Program-made: the position numbers and the translations under genes
Assembly: GCF_002160145.1 (NCBI RefSeq)
Contig: NZ_NFKA01000011.1
Coordinates: 1-64,000, forward strand
Reading direction: 5' to 3'
From: Gemmiger sp. An194
Lineage (GTDB): Bacteria; Bacillota; Clostridia; Oscillospirales; Ruminococcaceae
DNA: 64,000 bases
Notes under the pieces: model-generated
Databases searched by the model: none
What the model was told of the DNA's origin: nothing
What the model saw: only the letters and a program-made list of their open reading frames with translations
In this document: positions 1-7,250 of the stretch, piece by piece
How the letters are laid out: each line of letters opens with the position of its first letter
Numbering within the stretch: the first letter of the stretch is position 1

Positions 1-510
1 TGCAGCGCTGACTACGATGTGGAAAGCCCCATCACAAAGGAGTTTTTCGCAACGGTGCAGAATAAGCTCCACTATGCAGTCACCCATCATACCGCCGCTG
101 AGATCGTATACGGCCGTGCCGACAGCACCAAGCCCAACATGGGGCTGACCACATGGAAAAACGCCCCCAAAGGCCGCATCCGCAAATCGGATGTCACCGT
201 TGCTAAAAACTATCTGAACGAAACGGAAATGCGTAACCTGAACGAGATTGTCACCATGTACCTGGACTACGCGGAACGGCAGGCCCGCCGTGGAAATGTC
301 CTGTATATGGCCGATTGGGTCAAGCGGCTTGACGCATTTTTACAGTTCAACGAGGAAGATATTCTGCATGATAAGGGCAAGGTGACCGCCGCCATTGCCA
401 AAGCCTTCGCCGAGAAAGAGTTTGAAAAGTTCCGGGTTTTGCAGGATCGGACCTATCAGAGCGACTTTGACCGGCTGGTTGCGGAAACTTCGGATGCCCT
501 GACAGAATAA
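1..510 (+). CDS. RhuM-family protein, C-terminal part (5' end outside window)
   Basis: The reading frame is open from base 1, so the gene is cut by the left window edge; the first in-frame start-like codon (GTG at 19) is probably internal. The visible 169 residues match the C-terminal half of the virulence RhuM family, including the run FFATVQNKLHYAV, the HTAAE segment, the KPNMGLT segment and the IRKSDV..AKNYL helix region. The family is widespread in bacteria, often on mobile elements, and its molecular role is not established; the name comes from a Salmonella pathogenicity island gene. A Gly/Arg-poor C-terminus ends at TAA 508-510. It sits at the edge of the conjugative-element remnant, consistent with accessory cargo. 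Confidence 0.8.
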   Translation, partial: CSADYDVESPITKEFFATVQNKLHYAVTHHTAAEIVYGRADSTKPNMGLTTWKNAPKGRIRKSDVTVAKNYLNETEMRNLNEIVTMYLDYAERQARRGNVLYMADWVKRLDAFLQFNEEDILHDKGKVTAAIAKAFAEKEFEKFRVLQDRTYQSDFDRLVAETSDALTE

Positions 511-576
511 CCATATACACAGAAAGCCCACGCCTCCGGTTCTCTTTCCGGCTGCGTGGGCTTTTTCGGCCATCGC

Positions 577-852
577 TTATTTCTTGTTTTGCAGTTGTTC
601 ATGGGCCTCCTGCTGGACAATCAGCCCCGCCGAAAAGCCATACTTGAAATGACTCTCACTTTCCTCGCACTGGGCGATAGCGTTCTGCGCTCGGAGTTCC
701 TCCACCAGAGCATAGTCCTCTTTGCTGAGCCGCTGGGATAGCTGCTCCATCAACGCCGCACAGGTTTGGATCGCCTTGCGGTATTCCGGGGATGTGGGTA
801 CAACGGTTTCGCAGGGATAAAACTCTCCGCTATACATGGCTTCTAAAATCAT
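577..852 (-). CDS. DUF6809-like small element protein
   Basis: A 91-residue acidic, helical protein beginning MILEAMYSGEFYPCE. Short proteins with this start and a pattern of a helix-rich middle (SQRLSKEDYALVEEL) and a C-terminal helix are commonly encoded beside tnpV in clostridial mobile elements and match my recollection of the DUF6809 family. No catalytic motif or membrane segment is visible, and the function is unknown. The start codon ATG (850-852) follows a GGGAGGG ribosome binding site that lies immediately after the tnpV stop, so the two genes look co-transcribed from the right. Confidence 0.65.
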   Translation of the reverse strand: MILEAMYSGEFYPCETVVPTSPEYRKAIQTCAALMEQLSQRLSKEDYALVEELRAQNAIAQCEESESHFKYGFSAGLIVQQEAHEQLQNKK

Positions 853-865
853 GGTGTTCCCTCCC

Positions 866-1215
866 TCAACAGTAGACCAGCTCAGCCAGGACGATTTCCT
901 CGGCCCTGTTGTGGATGGAGTTCATGGAGCGCACCCATGCCATCTGGTCGGCAGCTTTCAGGGCTTCTGTGACGCCCTCCTGCTGCATCATGGCTTTTTC
1001 AATGATTTCTAACCGCTCCCGGCAGGCGGTGTCGATTTCCTCCAAATGGGGAAACAGTTTTTCAGTGACAATGAGATCGGTATACAGAATGGCCGGTGTT
1101 CTTTTAAGTAGGCACGGCGCAACCGGCCATATTTCCCGATATGGTACTCTTTGGTGTCCAATAACACAAGGTCAGGAATGAGATAATCGCCGCCTTTGGT
1201 GTAAGTCAGTTCCAT
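866..1215 (-). pseudogene. tnpV: tnpV, frameshifted
   Basis: Reading leftwards from ATG 1213-1215 (RBS AAGGAG), the first ~42 residues match the TnpV family of Tn4451-like mobilisable transposons, with the motif YHIGKYGRLRRAYLKEHRP. At about base 1100 the frame fails. One base out of register, the expected continuation is intact (AILYTDLIVTEKLFPHLEEI, later QMAWVRSMNSIHNRAEEI) and ends at TGA 866-868. The total length of 350 nt is one base short of the ~116-codon family length, so a single-base deletion (real or a sequencing error) best explains it. TnpV is an accessory protein of unclear function in these elements. Confidence 0.75.
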
Positions 1216-1318
1216 ACAAGACTCCTTTCGTGGGAACGTGGTTGACAGTTACGGTAGGTTTGAGGGCATCACTCCTTTATCATAACTGTCTTTTCATTCG
1301 CCACAAATGAGCCGTCAG

Positions 1319-1462
1319 TCATGATGTAATGTTTTTTGGTGTATTCCACCCTCTATACATTACATCATGATTCTGGATGCTGTTGGATTCTCCGACCTGT
1401 TCATCATCTCTGGACAGTCGCTCATACAACGCTGTGATTTTAATTTCTTCTTTCTTTGCCAC
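1319..1462 (-). pseudogene. Large serine recombinase, N-terminal fragment only
   Basis: A GTG start (1460-1462) with a good GGGAGG site begins a frame whose first ~36 residues match the N-terminus of TnpX-like large serine recombinases: KITALYERLSRDDEQ followed by ESNSIQNQ-type sequence. The motif LYERLSRDD contains the position of the nucleophilic serine/strand-exchange region of the resolvase domain (in this family the catalytic Ser sits in the YxRxS segment). After SIQN the homology stops and the frame enters a palindromic segment, ending at TGA 1319-1321 after only 47 codons. Everything needed for catalysis beyond the first strand is missing, so the element has lost its own integrase. Confidence 0.75.
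1320..1369. repeat. 12-bp perfect inverted repeat inside the truncated recombinase
   Basis: CATGATGTAATG at 1320-1331 is the exact reverse complement of CATTACATCATG at 1358-1369, with a 26-bp loop. The repeat begins exactly where recombinase homology ends, so it may be the end of a small inserted element, a recombination scar, or a hairpin terminator. No flanking target duplication was recognised. Confidence 0.6.
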
Positions 1463-1524
1463 GGTTTTAACCTCCCTTCGTTATGTACTTTTATCTCGTG
1501 TGACGCATCCTTTCTCTATCCTCT

Positions 1525-2382
1525 TCAAGTATAGCCCTTCGGATCGGTCAGCACATACGAGCTGTGCAGCTGGAGCAGGTTGGGCTTGATCCAGAAGCGC
1601 GTTTTGCCGGAACCGGAACCACCGACAATCAGAACATTTTTATTTCTGGCATTGGCGGGATTCTTCGGGCGGTTGCTCATCATCAGCCGTTCTGTTCGGG
1701 TCAGAATCACATTGTTCGCAAAGACCGGGTCCACAAAAGGCTCAATAAGATCCACCATTACAGAAAGTGCCTCCTGATCCAGCGAGGAATCCTGAGCGAG
1801 CGTGTCCATCTCAAGGGATTCTCTGAAATAATCCTGATACTGGGCGAACATTCGCATCGCTTCGTTTCTTTCCCCGACAGTTCTGTCGGAAGAGAAAGAA
1901 TCGATATCGCTATTCTCCGTATTGCTTGTATCAGTATTTCTTCCGTGTCCCTCTGCCATTTCCGGAGATGTGCTTTTGGCATTTCCTGAAGTGTGCTTTT
2001 GACAGTTCTGGAAATGTCCTTCCCCATGGCTTTCCACCGATATGAAGTTTTTCACATAAATCAGGTTTGGCTTTCCGAGCCCTTGACGCTTGCGTTCAAT
2101 CAGGCCAACCTTTTTCTCCAGATCGGACAGCAGCTGGATTGCCTTTTTGTTCCCGCAGTTCATGTCAGCCATAATTTCTTCAATCGTGTAGATGATATAT
2201 ACGCGGCCCTGCTGATCGATCCAGCCATTCTTCGCAGAGAGTGTGACGCGATCCAGCAAGATTCCGTACAGGGTTTTCGCCTCTGCTGAGAGCACGCGGA
2301 ACCGGTCATCCGTAAAAAGGACCTTCGGGATTCGGTAGAAGGCAAACTGTTCCGACTGAATCCCATAAAAATAATCAAACAC
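1525..2382 (-). CDS. Chimeric RepA (replication initiator) - TraG/VirD4 fragment fusion
   Basis: Residues ~1-213 of this 285-residue frame match the RepA family of conjugative elements: N-terminal winged-helix domain starting MFDYFYGIQSEQFAFYRIPK, with the segment LSAEAKTLYGILLDR, then a low-complexity Ser/Thr/Glu linker (115-170) and part of the C-terminal DnaD-like region. From about residue 214 (base ~1740) the sequence becomes a TraG/VirD4 coupling-protein segment: FVDPVFANNVILT, NPANARNKNVL, then Walker A GGSGSGKT (254-261) and HSSYVLTDPKG. It stops two residues later. A deletion has joined repA to traG in frame. Whether the product folds or acts is unknown; RepA C-terminal function and coupling-protein ATPase function are both incomplete. 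Confidence 0.8.
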   Translation of the reverse strand: MFDYFYGIQSEQFAFYRIPKVLFTDDRFRVLSAEAKTLYGILLDRVTLSAKNGWIDQQGRVYIIYTIEEIMADMNCGNKKAIQLLSDLEKKVGLIERKRQGLGKPNLIYVKNFISVESHGEGHFQNCQKHTSGNAKSTSPEMAEGHGRNTDTSNTENSDIDSFSSDRTVGERNEAMRMFAQYQDYFRESLEMDTLAQDSSLDQEALSVMVDLIEPFVDPVFANNVILTRTERLMMSNRPKNPANARNKNVLIVGGSGSGKTRFWIKPNLLQLHSSYVLTDPKGYT

Positions 2383-2401
2383 GCATCGTCACCACCTGCT
2401 T

Positions 2402-2602
2402 TCAGGAGAATTTATCCCGCTTCAGGGGCTTTTGGCGGAACACGTCCGTTTGCTTGCCATACGGGCATCTGGAAAACTGACACCGGCGATATTTGAAATC
2501 CGGACGATAGTATACGCATCGCTTGCAACTGTCGGGCTTATCCTGCATCGCAGCCCTGGACAGCTTCTCGTATCTGCGCAGCAGTTCTTCCCGCTTACCC
2601 AT
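2402..2602 (-). CDS. Small Cys-rich element protein
   Basis: I do not recognise a named family. The 66-residue basic protein starts at ATG 2600-2602 (GAGAAGG upstream) with MGKREELLRRYEKLSRAAMQ and carries four cysteines in two pairs: CKRC near residue 25 and a later CQFSRC pair. Such spacing suggests a zinc ribbon or redox knuckle. Its start overlaps the stop of the next upstream gene by 8 bp, so the two are translationally linked, and both precede repA in the same direction. Similar small Cys-rich proteins occur beside repA in clostridial conjugative elements. Confidence 0.6.
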   Translation of the reverse strand: MGKREELLRRYEKLSRAAMQDKPDSCKRCVYYRPDFKYRRCQFSRCPYGKQTDVFRQKPLKRDKFS

Positions 2603-2897
2603 TTGCCGCACCTTCTCTCTGTGCCCGGTTGATTCTGGTGGCCCGCAGCCAAACGTCCAGCTCCTGATAGCAGACAGCACTGACACAGGGCTGCCCTTTT
2701 GCATAGCAGCAGCCTTCGCACTTCTTTTCCTGCGCGGTCATCACAGCTTCGGCCAGATAGTAGCAATTCTGCTTGCCGAGGATGCAGCCGACCTTGCGGT
2801 TTTTCCAGAAGAAACATTTGCGACAGGTATCGGGCCTGTCCGCATAGTACCGGATTCCATCAATCAGAATGATTTTGCGCTTTGCCTTTTTGCTCAT
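2595..2897 (-). CDS. Cys-rich element protein (zinc-ribbon-like)
   Basis: Start ATG 2895-2897 is chosen because a strong AAGGAGG lies 8 bp upstream; a longer in-frame start at 2933 has no site. The 100-residue product MSKKAKRKIILIDGIRYYAD... carries a CRKCFFWKNRKVGC module, then CEGCCYAKGQPC and a C-terminal VCYQELDVWLRA helix. At least nine cysteines in CxxC-like arrangement suggest metal binding. Function is unknown; the paired arrangement with the downstream Cys-rich gene and repA suggests a shared role in element biology. Confidence 0.6.
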   Translation of the reverse strand: MSKKAKRKIILIDGIRYYADRPDTCRKCFFWKNRKVGCILGKQNCYYLAEAVMTAQEKKCEGCCYAKGQPCVSAVCYQELDVWLRATRINRAQREGAANG

Positions 2898-2950
2898 TTC
2901 GATATCCTCCTTGGTTTGATCCGTTTTCGGCATCGTCCGAAAACGACAAA

Positions 2951-2983
2951 AGCCCTGTGGTGAGGTTCAGTCACCACAGGGCT
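2951..2983 (-). terminator. Rho-independent terminator of the XRE regulator gene
   Basis: AGCCCTGTGGTGA (2951-2963) pairs perfectly with TCACCACAGGGCT (2971-2983) around a 7-nt loop. Read on the minus strand it is followed by TTTGTCGTTTT, so it would end transcription of the regulator gene at 3033-3437. Confidence 0.75.
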
Positions 2984-3032
2984 ATGTAAGATATCGATAT
3001 TTCGTTTTCACGGGCACTTGAAGCCGTAATTA

Positions 3033-3437
3033 TTACTCTCCACGCTTCTGGGACAAGGAAGAAACAGCGAGACAAGCCAATCCGATTCCGAGCATGCCCA
3101 TTCCCGAAGTTGCGTCCAATTCATTTAACACGGACAGCACAGCCACTCCAACACCCATTGCCAGAGCGACTGCCTTCATAATCAAATGGACCATCGGCAT
3201 GATATTTTTCTTATCTGCTTTCTGCAAATCCGCTTTGATCTGCATCAGTTCATCTACGCTTATGTCAAAACACTCTGCAAGCTTTGGGATCGTATTTACA
3301 TCCGGACAAGATAAATCTCTTTCCCATTTGGATACGGCCTTATCCGTTACCCCCATTTTATCAGCCAGTTCAAGCTGAGTCATTCCATTTTCTTTTCTCA
3401 ATGATGCAATCATCATGCCAAGCGTTTTCTTTTCCAT
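3033..3437 (-). CDS. XRE/HTH_3 transcriptional regulator with membrane tail
   Basis: 134 residues. Residues ~5-60 form a Cro/C1-type helix-turn-helix: MIASLRKENGMTQLELADKM, then VTDKAVSKWERDLSCPD, a classic HTH_3 signature. After a short linker, residues ~78-128 are hydrophobic and contain two probable membrane segments (MPMVHLIMKAVALAMGVGVA and the ATSGMGMLGIGLACLAVSS region). HTH_3 regulators with short membrane tails are common in Firmicutes. ATG 3435-3437 is followed by MEKKTLG and preceded by GGAGCC. It is transcribed towards the Cys-rich genes but separated from them by a terminator. The target is unknown; being in the element remnant, it may be an element control gene. Confidence 0.85.
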   Translation of the reverse strand: MEKKTLGMMIASLRKENGMTQLELADKMGVTDKAVSKWERDLSCPDVNTIPKLAECFDISVDELMQIKADLQKADKKNIMPMVHLIMKAVALAMGVGVAVLSVLNELDATSGMGMLGIGLACLAVSSLSQKRGE

Positions 3438-3581
3438 TTGCTTTAGGCTCCTTCTTTTGATGTCTGCATCATATCACTTTCTCCACGATTTACTCAAGCG
3501 ACCACCAGTTTAGTTCGGTAGACCTGTGGTTTACCTGCTTTTTGCTATGGCCTTCTTTCTAATCCCGGCGCTTGTTTTTAG
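3438..3581. other. Non-coding gap upstream of the XRE gene
   Basis: About 145 bp without a convincing gene. It presumably carries the promoter of the minus-strand regulator; no clear -35/-10 pair or repeat was identified. Confidence 0.4.
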
Positions 3582-3806
3582 AAATCCAAAATTTCTCTGT
3601 CCGGGCTGCTAAAGTTTGAGGCGGTCATTGACAGCGGCGGGCATACTTCCAGCGTGGCCGATCTCATCAACCTCACACAAAATCTGGATTGCTTTGAATT
3701 TTATCCCGATATTGAAAATGAGGAGGATTTAGGCCGCTACTTTACGCAGGACTTGCCGATCCCGGAGGAGCTAAAAGATTACTTTGATTATGAGGCTTAC
3801 GGACGG
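3582..3806 (+). pseudogene. ardA: ardA antirestriction gene, internal fragment
   Basis: The open frame from 3582 reads LLKFEAVIDSGGHTSSVADL, then NLTQNLDCFEFYP, EEDLGRYFTQDLPIPEELKD and DYEAYGRD, all matching the C-terminal half of ArdA-type antirestriction proteins of conjugative elements. The N-terminal part is absent (a TAG lies at 3579-3581), and the frame loses homology right after YGRD at ~3803, where the sequence becomes the sensor kinase in another frame. ArdA mimics B-form DNA to block type I restriction during conjugative entry. This copy cannot encode a full domain. Confidence 0.75.
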
Positions 3807-4656
3807 GATTGCCATCAGCACCGTGCTGATCGGCATTGTCCTGTTCTATACCCGTCGAACACTGGCCCCGCTTTCCCAGATGATTCAGACCATGTCTCAG
3901 GTGCAGGACGGGCTGCTCACCCAGCATGTGCCGGTTACCGGAACCACCGAAATCCGGGAGCTTGCCGTCACCTACAACAAGATGGTGGATGCCCTACAGG
4001 ATTACATCCAGCAGCTGGTGAGCACCCGGGAAAAACAGCTGCGTTATGAGATCAAAGCCCTGCAGATGCAGATCAATCCCCATTACATCTACAACACGCT
4101 GGCCAGCATTAAAATGCTGGTATTCCAGAACGCCCGGGAGCAGGCGGTGGAAACGCTGGATGCCTTTATCGCGCTGCTGCGCAGCACCATTACCAATACT
4201 GACGAATTCATCACCATCCAGCAGGAAGTGGAGAACCTAAAAAATTACATGCTTATCATCCGTACCCGGTATGGAGACCGCATTCATGCCGAGTACTATG
4301 TTTCAAGCAACTGCTACCACTGCAAAATCCCCAAAATGATCCTGCAGCCTTTTCTGGAGAATGCAGTGTTCCACGCCTTTCCCGATGGGCGCAAAGGCAC
4401 CATCCAGGTGGTGGTGCGACGCAACGGCACACAATTGGTCATCCGTATCATTGACGATGGCATTGGTATGAAGCAGCAAAAAGCCGACCAACTGGTGGAA
4501 CAGTCCATCAAGAAAGAGTATTTCTCGGGCATTGGTATTCATAATGTGGATGATCGTCTGAAACTGTTGTTCGGGGAGCAGTACGGCGTTCACATCGAAA
4601 GCAAACCGGAAGAGGGTACCGCCATCATCGTCACCTTGCCCCTAAAAGACACCTAA
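3784..4656 (+). pseudogene. YesM-type sensor histidine kinase, N-terminally truncated
   Basis: From base ~3806 the frame encodes the end of a transmembrane helix (IAISTVLIGIVLFYTRR), a HAMP domain (residues ~25-75), the His_kinase domain with phospho-acceptor His in MQINPHYIYNTLASIKM, and a HATPase_c domain with the N box LQPFLENAVFHAF, G1 IDDGIGM and G2 GIGIHNV. Full-length YesM/LytS-class kinases of ABC sugar systems have ~250 more N-terminal residues (first membrane helix and extracellular dCache sensor); these are missing, replaced by the ardA fragment. The TTG at 3784 is only the first possible start. It lies 11 bp before a solute-binding lipoprotein gene, so the original locus probably sensed a sugar. 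Confidence 0.85.
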
Positions 4657-4667
4657 GGGAGGCCGCC

Positions 4668-5969
4668 ATGTTTTCTTTTCTCCGCATATTTGCCAAGCTG
4701 CTCTGCCTGATAGCCATGATATTCCTGGTCGGTTGTGCTCCGTCCACCCAGTCTGCAACACCCCCACTCCAAACCCAGACGGTAGATATTTGGGTTTGGG
4801 ATGAGACCTTCAATGTAAAAGCGGCCAAAATGGCCGCCCAATGGTACCAGGCAGACCATCCGTACATTTCGGTCCGTGTGGAGACTCGTGAGCGGGAGCA
4901 GATTCTGGCGGATGTCAAGAGTCTTTTGTCCGCCAAACTGTATGACCGGCTTCCCGAAATCATCATGATCGAGGATTACGACGCCCAGGAGATGCTGGGC
5001 AAATACCCCGGTGAATTTGTAGACCTGACCGATTCCATCAATGCAGAGGCGTTTTTCGACTATAAGACAAGCCTTTGCTCCCGCAATGGCCGCCTGTATG
5101 GGATTCCCTTTGACAGCGGTGTCACCGCCCTGTTCTACCGTTTGGACATTCTTCAGCAGGCCGGTTACGGGGAAGCCGATATGCAGAATCTGACCTGGGA
5201 TCGCTTTATGGAGATCGGCAAGGATGTATACGAAAAAACCGGCACCCCCATGCTGACTCTGGACCCCACCGACCTTCCGCTGATGCGCATGAACATGCAG
5301 AGTTGCGGCACCTGGTTCTGCGACAGTGAAGGCCGCATTACAGTGGAAGATAACATCGCCTTGCTGCACTCCCTCTCTTTGTACGAGCAGCTGCTGAAAA
5401 ATAACGTAGCCCAAAGTGCCATTGGCTGGAATGAATTCATCTCCGCCTTTCAGAACGGGAATGTGGCCTGTGTGATCAGCGGCGGGTGGATTATTTCCAG
5501 CATCAAAGCCGTGGAAGAGCAAAGCGGACTGTGGCGGATGGCCCCCATCCCGGTATTCGACGATCTTCCCGAAAGTACCGCATGCTCCAATATCGGAGGG
5601 AGCTCCTGGTATATTTTGAAAAACACCCCCTCCGCCACAGAAGCCACCCGCTTTATGGTTTCCAGTTTTTCTCCCGACAACACAGACCTCTGGTCCAAAC
5701 TTGTGGATGAAATCGGCGTAATTCCCTACATTCGAGACACCGATCAGTTGCCTTGTCTGGCGCAAGGCGATCCGTTCTTCGGCGGGCAGCCCGTCACCCA
5801 GACACTGACTTCTCTGGCTCTGGATATTCCCACTGTAAACTATGGCAGCAACACCTACGGGATTGAAAGTATCCTTCAGCAGGAATTTCAAAACGCCCTG
5901 ATCAGCAACAACCTGCAGCACTGTCTGCAATCTGTCCAGCAAAAGGCTGAGGCTATCTCCGCCAAGTAG
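4668..5969 (+). CDS. Extracellular solute-binding lipoprotein (family 1, sugar type)
   Basis: 433 residues with a lipoprotein signal: hydrophobic helix 5-20 and lipobox LVGC (Cys23). The mature part has the features of family 1 ABC solute-binding proteins: DIWVWDETFNVKAAKMAAQW near the N-terminus, GRLYGIPFDSGVTALFYR, TWDRFMEIG, and a C-terminal-lobe GGSSWYIL motif. ATG 4668 has AAGGGAGG 6 bp upstream and follows the truncated kinase by 11 bp. No ABC permease genes are next to it, so it may act as a ligand presenter for the kinase or use permeases elsewhere. Ligand cannot be read from the sequence; an oligosaccharide or sugar is likely. Confidence 0.85.
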   Translation: MFSFLRIFAKLLCLIAMIFLVGCAPSTQSATPPLQTQTVDIWVWDETFNVKAAKMAAQWYQADHPYISVRVETREREQILADVKSLLSAKLYDRLPEIIMIEDYDAQEMLGKYPGEFVDLTDSINAEAFFDYKTSLCSRNGRLYGIPFDSGVTALFYRLDILQQAGYGEADMQNLTWDRFMEIGKDVYEKTGTPMLTLDPTDLPLMRMNMQSCGTWFCDSEGRITVEDNIALLHSLSLYEQLLKNNVAQSAIGWNEFISAFQNGNVACVISGGWIISSIKAVEEQSGLWRMAPIPVFDDLPESTACSNIGGSSWYILKNTPSATEATRFMVSSFSPDNTDLWSKLVDEIGVIPYIRDTDQLPCLAQGDPFFGGQPVTQTLTSLALDIPTVNYGSNTYGIESILQQEFQNALISNNLQHCLQSVQQKAEAISAK

Positions 5970-6303
5970 GCGTTCCCTCTATTGTTTTTCCCCATACCCC
6001 AAATTGGTGGTTTGAACGAGGAAGAATCTGAAAAAACTTCCTACTCGACCATGTAACCAACAAAATGCCTGCTTTATGGAGCAGATTACTACAAACCTTG
6101 CTTCTACTCTCCCTTCCTGTGGATTTCAGAAAGCACAGTTCATAATTTCCCATGTCTTCACCTTCCCTGGTCTGAGACCACAACCAACCTTGAAGTGTGT
6201 AATGGCTGTTTCTGTATTTACGATTGAATTCATTCTTCTGCAGTGATTTCTTGGCGAACTTTTTTCCATCATCTTGCCGTAGTACTACACTTTTTTCAGA
6301 CAT
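5953..6303 (-). CDS. Doubtful 116-codon frame in the 6 kb gap
   Basis: The 630-bp gap between the lipoprotein gene and ahpC holds one open frame on the minus strand (MSEKSVVLRQDDGKKFAKKS...). I recognise no family, and the composition (many Lys, Arg, Ser, Trp) is not typical of its neighbours. It overlaps the lipoprotein 3' end by 17 bp and its start abuts the terminator at 6307-6346. A GGGGGG lies upstream of its ATG but is part of that hairpin. It may be chance or a relic. Confidence 0.15.
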   Translation of the reverse strand: MSEKSVVLRQDDGKKFAKKSLQKNEFNRKYRNSHYTLQGWLWSQTREGEDMGNYELCFLKSTGRESRSKVCSNLLHKAGILLVTWSSRKFFQILPRSNHQFGVWGKTIEGTPTWRR

Positions 6304-6306
6304 GAT

Positions 6307-6353
6307 AAGCCCCCCTGATGCAATGATTTCCTGCGTCAGGGGGGCTTTCTTTC
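6307..6353 (+). terminator. Strong intrinsic terminator after the lipoprotein operon
   Basis: AGCCCCCCTGA pairs with TCAGGGGGGCT (stem arms about 6308-6318 and 6336-6346), followed by TTTCTTTCT on the plus strand. It ends plus-strand transcripts from the kinase/lipoprotein pair. Confidence 0.8.
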
Positions 6354-6508
6354 TATCAGCTTTTTTAGATTCTGTTCATTGAAAAACAGGGAGCTTTTTC
6401 ATTCGTTTTTACCGTATTCAATCTCCTTCTCTTTACTTCCGAGCCTCAATATCACAAACTGGAATCTCTCTTGTGCAAGAAAAGAAAGAAACTGTTTTCA
6501 ATCACAAC

Positions 6509-6537
6509 TAGACTTTTCTACTGCGTTTGCGTATAAT
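6509..6537 (+). promoter_or_regulatory. Sigma-A-type promoter of ahpC
   Basis: TAGACT (6509-6514) and TATAAT (6532-6537) are separated by 17 bp, a near-consensus vegetative promoter, 64 bp before the ahpC start codon. The T-rich, AT-rich DNA from 6460 fits an upstream element. No peroxide-repressor box was confidently recognised. Confidence 0.6.
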
Positions 6538-6600
6538 TTCAGTAACGGTTCGCATTTGCAGACCAACATCAAAATCACATTGAAATGGAGGTACACTTCT

Positions 6601-7164
6601 ATGTCCCTGATTCAGAAAGAAATTGCCGATTTTACCGTCCAGTGTTACCAGGACAACGCCTTCCGCGCTGTGAGCAAGGCGGACGTTCTGGGCAAGTGGA
6701 GCGTTTTCTTCTTCTATCCCGCTGACTTTACCTTCGTCTGCCCCACCGAGCTGGAGGATCTGGCGAATCTTTACGAGAAGTTCCAGGCGGTGGATTGCGA
6801 GATCTACGCGGTTTCCTGCGACACCCACTTTGTCCACAAGGCCTGGCACGATGCATCCGAGCGCATCCAGAAGATCCGGTACCCTATGCTGGCAGACCCC
6901 ACTCACTGCCTGGCCAAGGATTTTGAGGTGTACATCGAAGCTGATGGTCTGGCTGAACGGGGCAGCTTCATCGTAAACCCGGAAGGCAAGATCGTGGCCT
7001 ATGAGGTAAACGCCGGCAACGTGGGCCGCAACGCCGACGAGCTGCTGCGCAAGGTTCAGGCCTGCCAGTTCGTGGCAAAGCACGGTGACGAGGTATGTCC
7101 CGCCAAATGGCAGCCCGGCGCAGAGACTCTGAAGCCCAGCCTGGATCTGGTGGGCCAGCTGTAA
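6601..7164 (+). CDS. ahpC: Peroxiredoxin AhpC
   Basis: 187 residues, starting at ATG 6601 after TGGAGGT. It reduces hydrogen and organic peroxides in the cytoplasm. The peroxidatic cysteine is Cys47 in the conserved FTFVCPTEL motif, and the resolving cysteine is in the C-terminal HGDEVCPAKWQPG motif; both are hallmarks of typical 2-Cys AhpC/Prx1 enzymes. Other conserved parts are YPADFTFVCP, DTHFVHKAWH and RGSFIVNPEG. The length equals the usual 186-187 residues. A flavoprotein reductase gene follows 86 bp downstream, so the two probably form an oxygen/peroxide defence pair. A longer in-frame extension to 6379 has no ribosome binding site and is unlikely. Confidence 0.95.
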   Translation: MSLIQKEIADFTVQCYQDNAFRAVSKADVLGKWSVFFFYPADFTFVCPTELEDLANLYEKFQAVDCEIYAVSCDTHFVHKAWHDASERIQKIRYPMLADPTHCLAKDFEVYIEADGLAERGSFIVNPEGKIVAYEVNAGNVGRNADELLRKVQACQFVAKHGDEVCPAKWQPGAETLKPSLDLVGQL

Positions 7165-7210
7165 CGAGTGATCGTTTGAAAACGGTTGCCAATCACACTC
7201 CTGACAAAGC

Positions 7211-7235
7211 CCCATGGCCCTTTACGGGCCATGGG
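7211..7235 (+). other. Hairpin between ahpC and its reductase gene
   Basis: CCCATGGCCC (7211-7220) pairs with GGGCCATGGG (7226-7235) over a 5-nt loop. There is no U-tract, so it is not a standard terminator. It sits just before the weakly initiated reductase gene and may set the ratio of the two products or protect upstream mRNA. Confidence 0.5.
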
Positions 7236-7250
7236 CAAATGGGTTTCAGC

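Larger units (their letters stand above)
1..3806. mobile_element. Decayed integrative conjugative element remnant
   Basis: This stretch packs genes and gene fragments typical of clostridial conjugative/mobilisable elements: RhuM-like protein, DUF6809 protein, TnpV, a large serine recombinase N-terminus, RepA, TraG/VirD4, Cys-rich small proteins, an XRE regulator and ArdA. Several are truncated, frameshifted or fused to each other, so the element is no longer mobile by itself. The right boundary is near 3800, where ardA sequence runs straight into a sensor kinase gene; the left boundary lies outside the window. No attachment-site duplication could be identified. Boundaries are inferred from gene content only. 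Confidence 0.75.

Noticed and set aside
3784-4656. Sensor kinase as a complete, naturally short gene
   Set aside because: It begins in the middle of a membrane helix directly after ardA sequence and lacks the usual sensor domain and ribosome binding site.
5953-6303. 116-codon frame as a real gene in the 6 kb gap
   Set aside because: No recognisable family, overlaps a gene end and a terminator; kept only as a doubtful entry.
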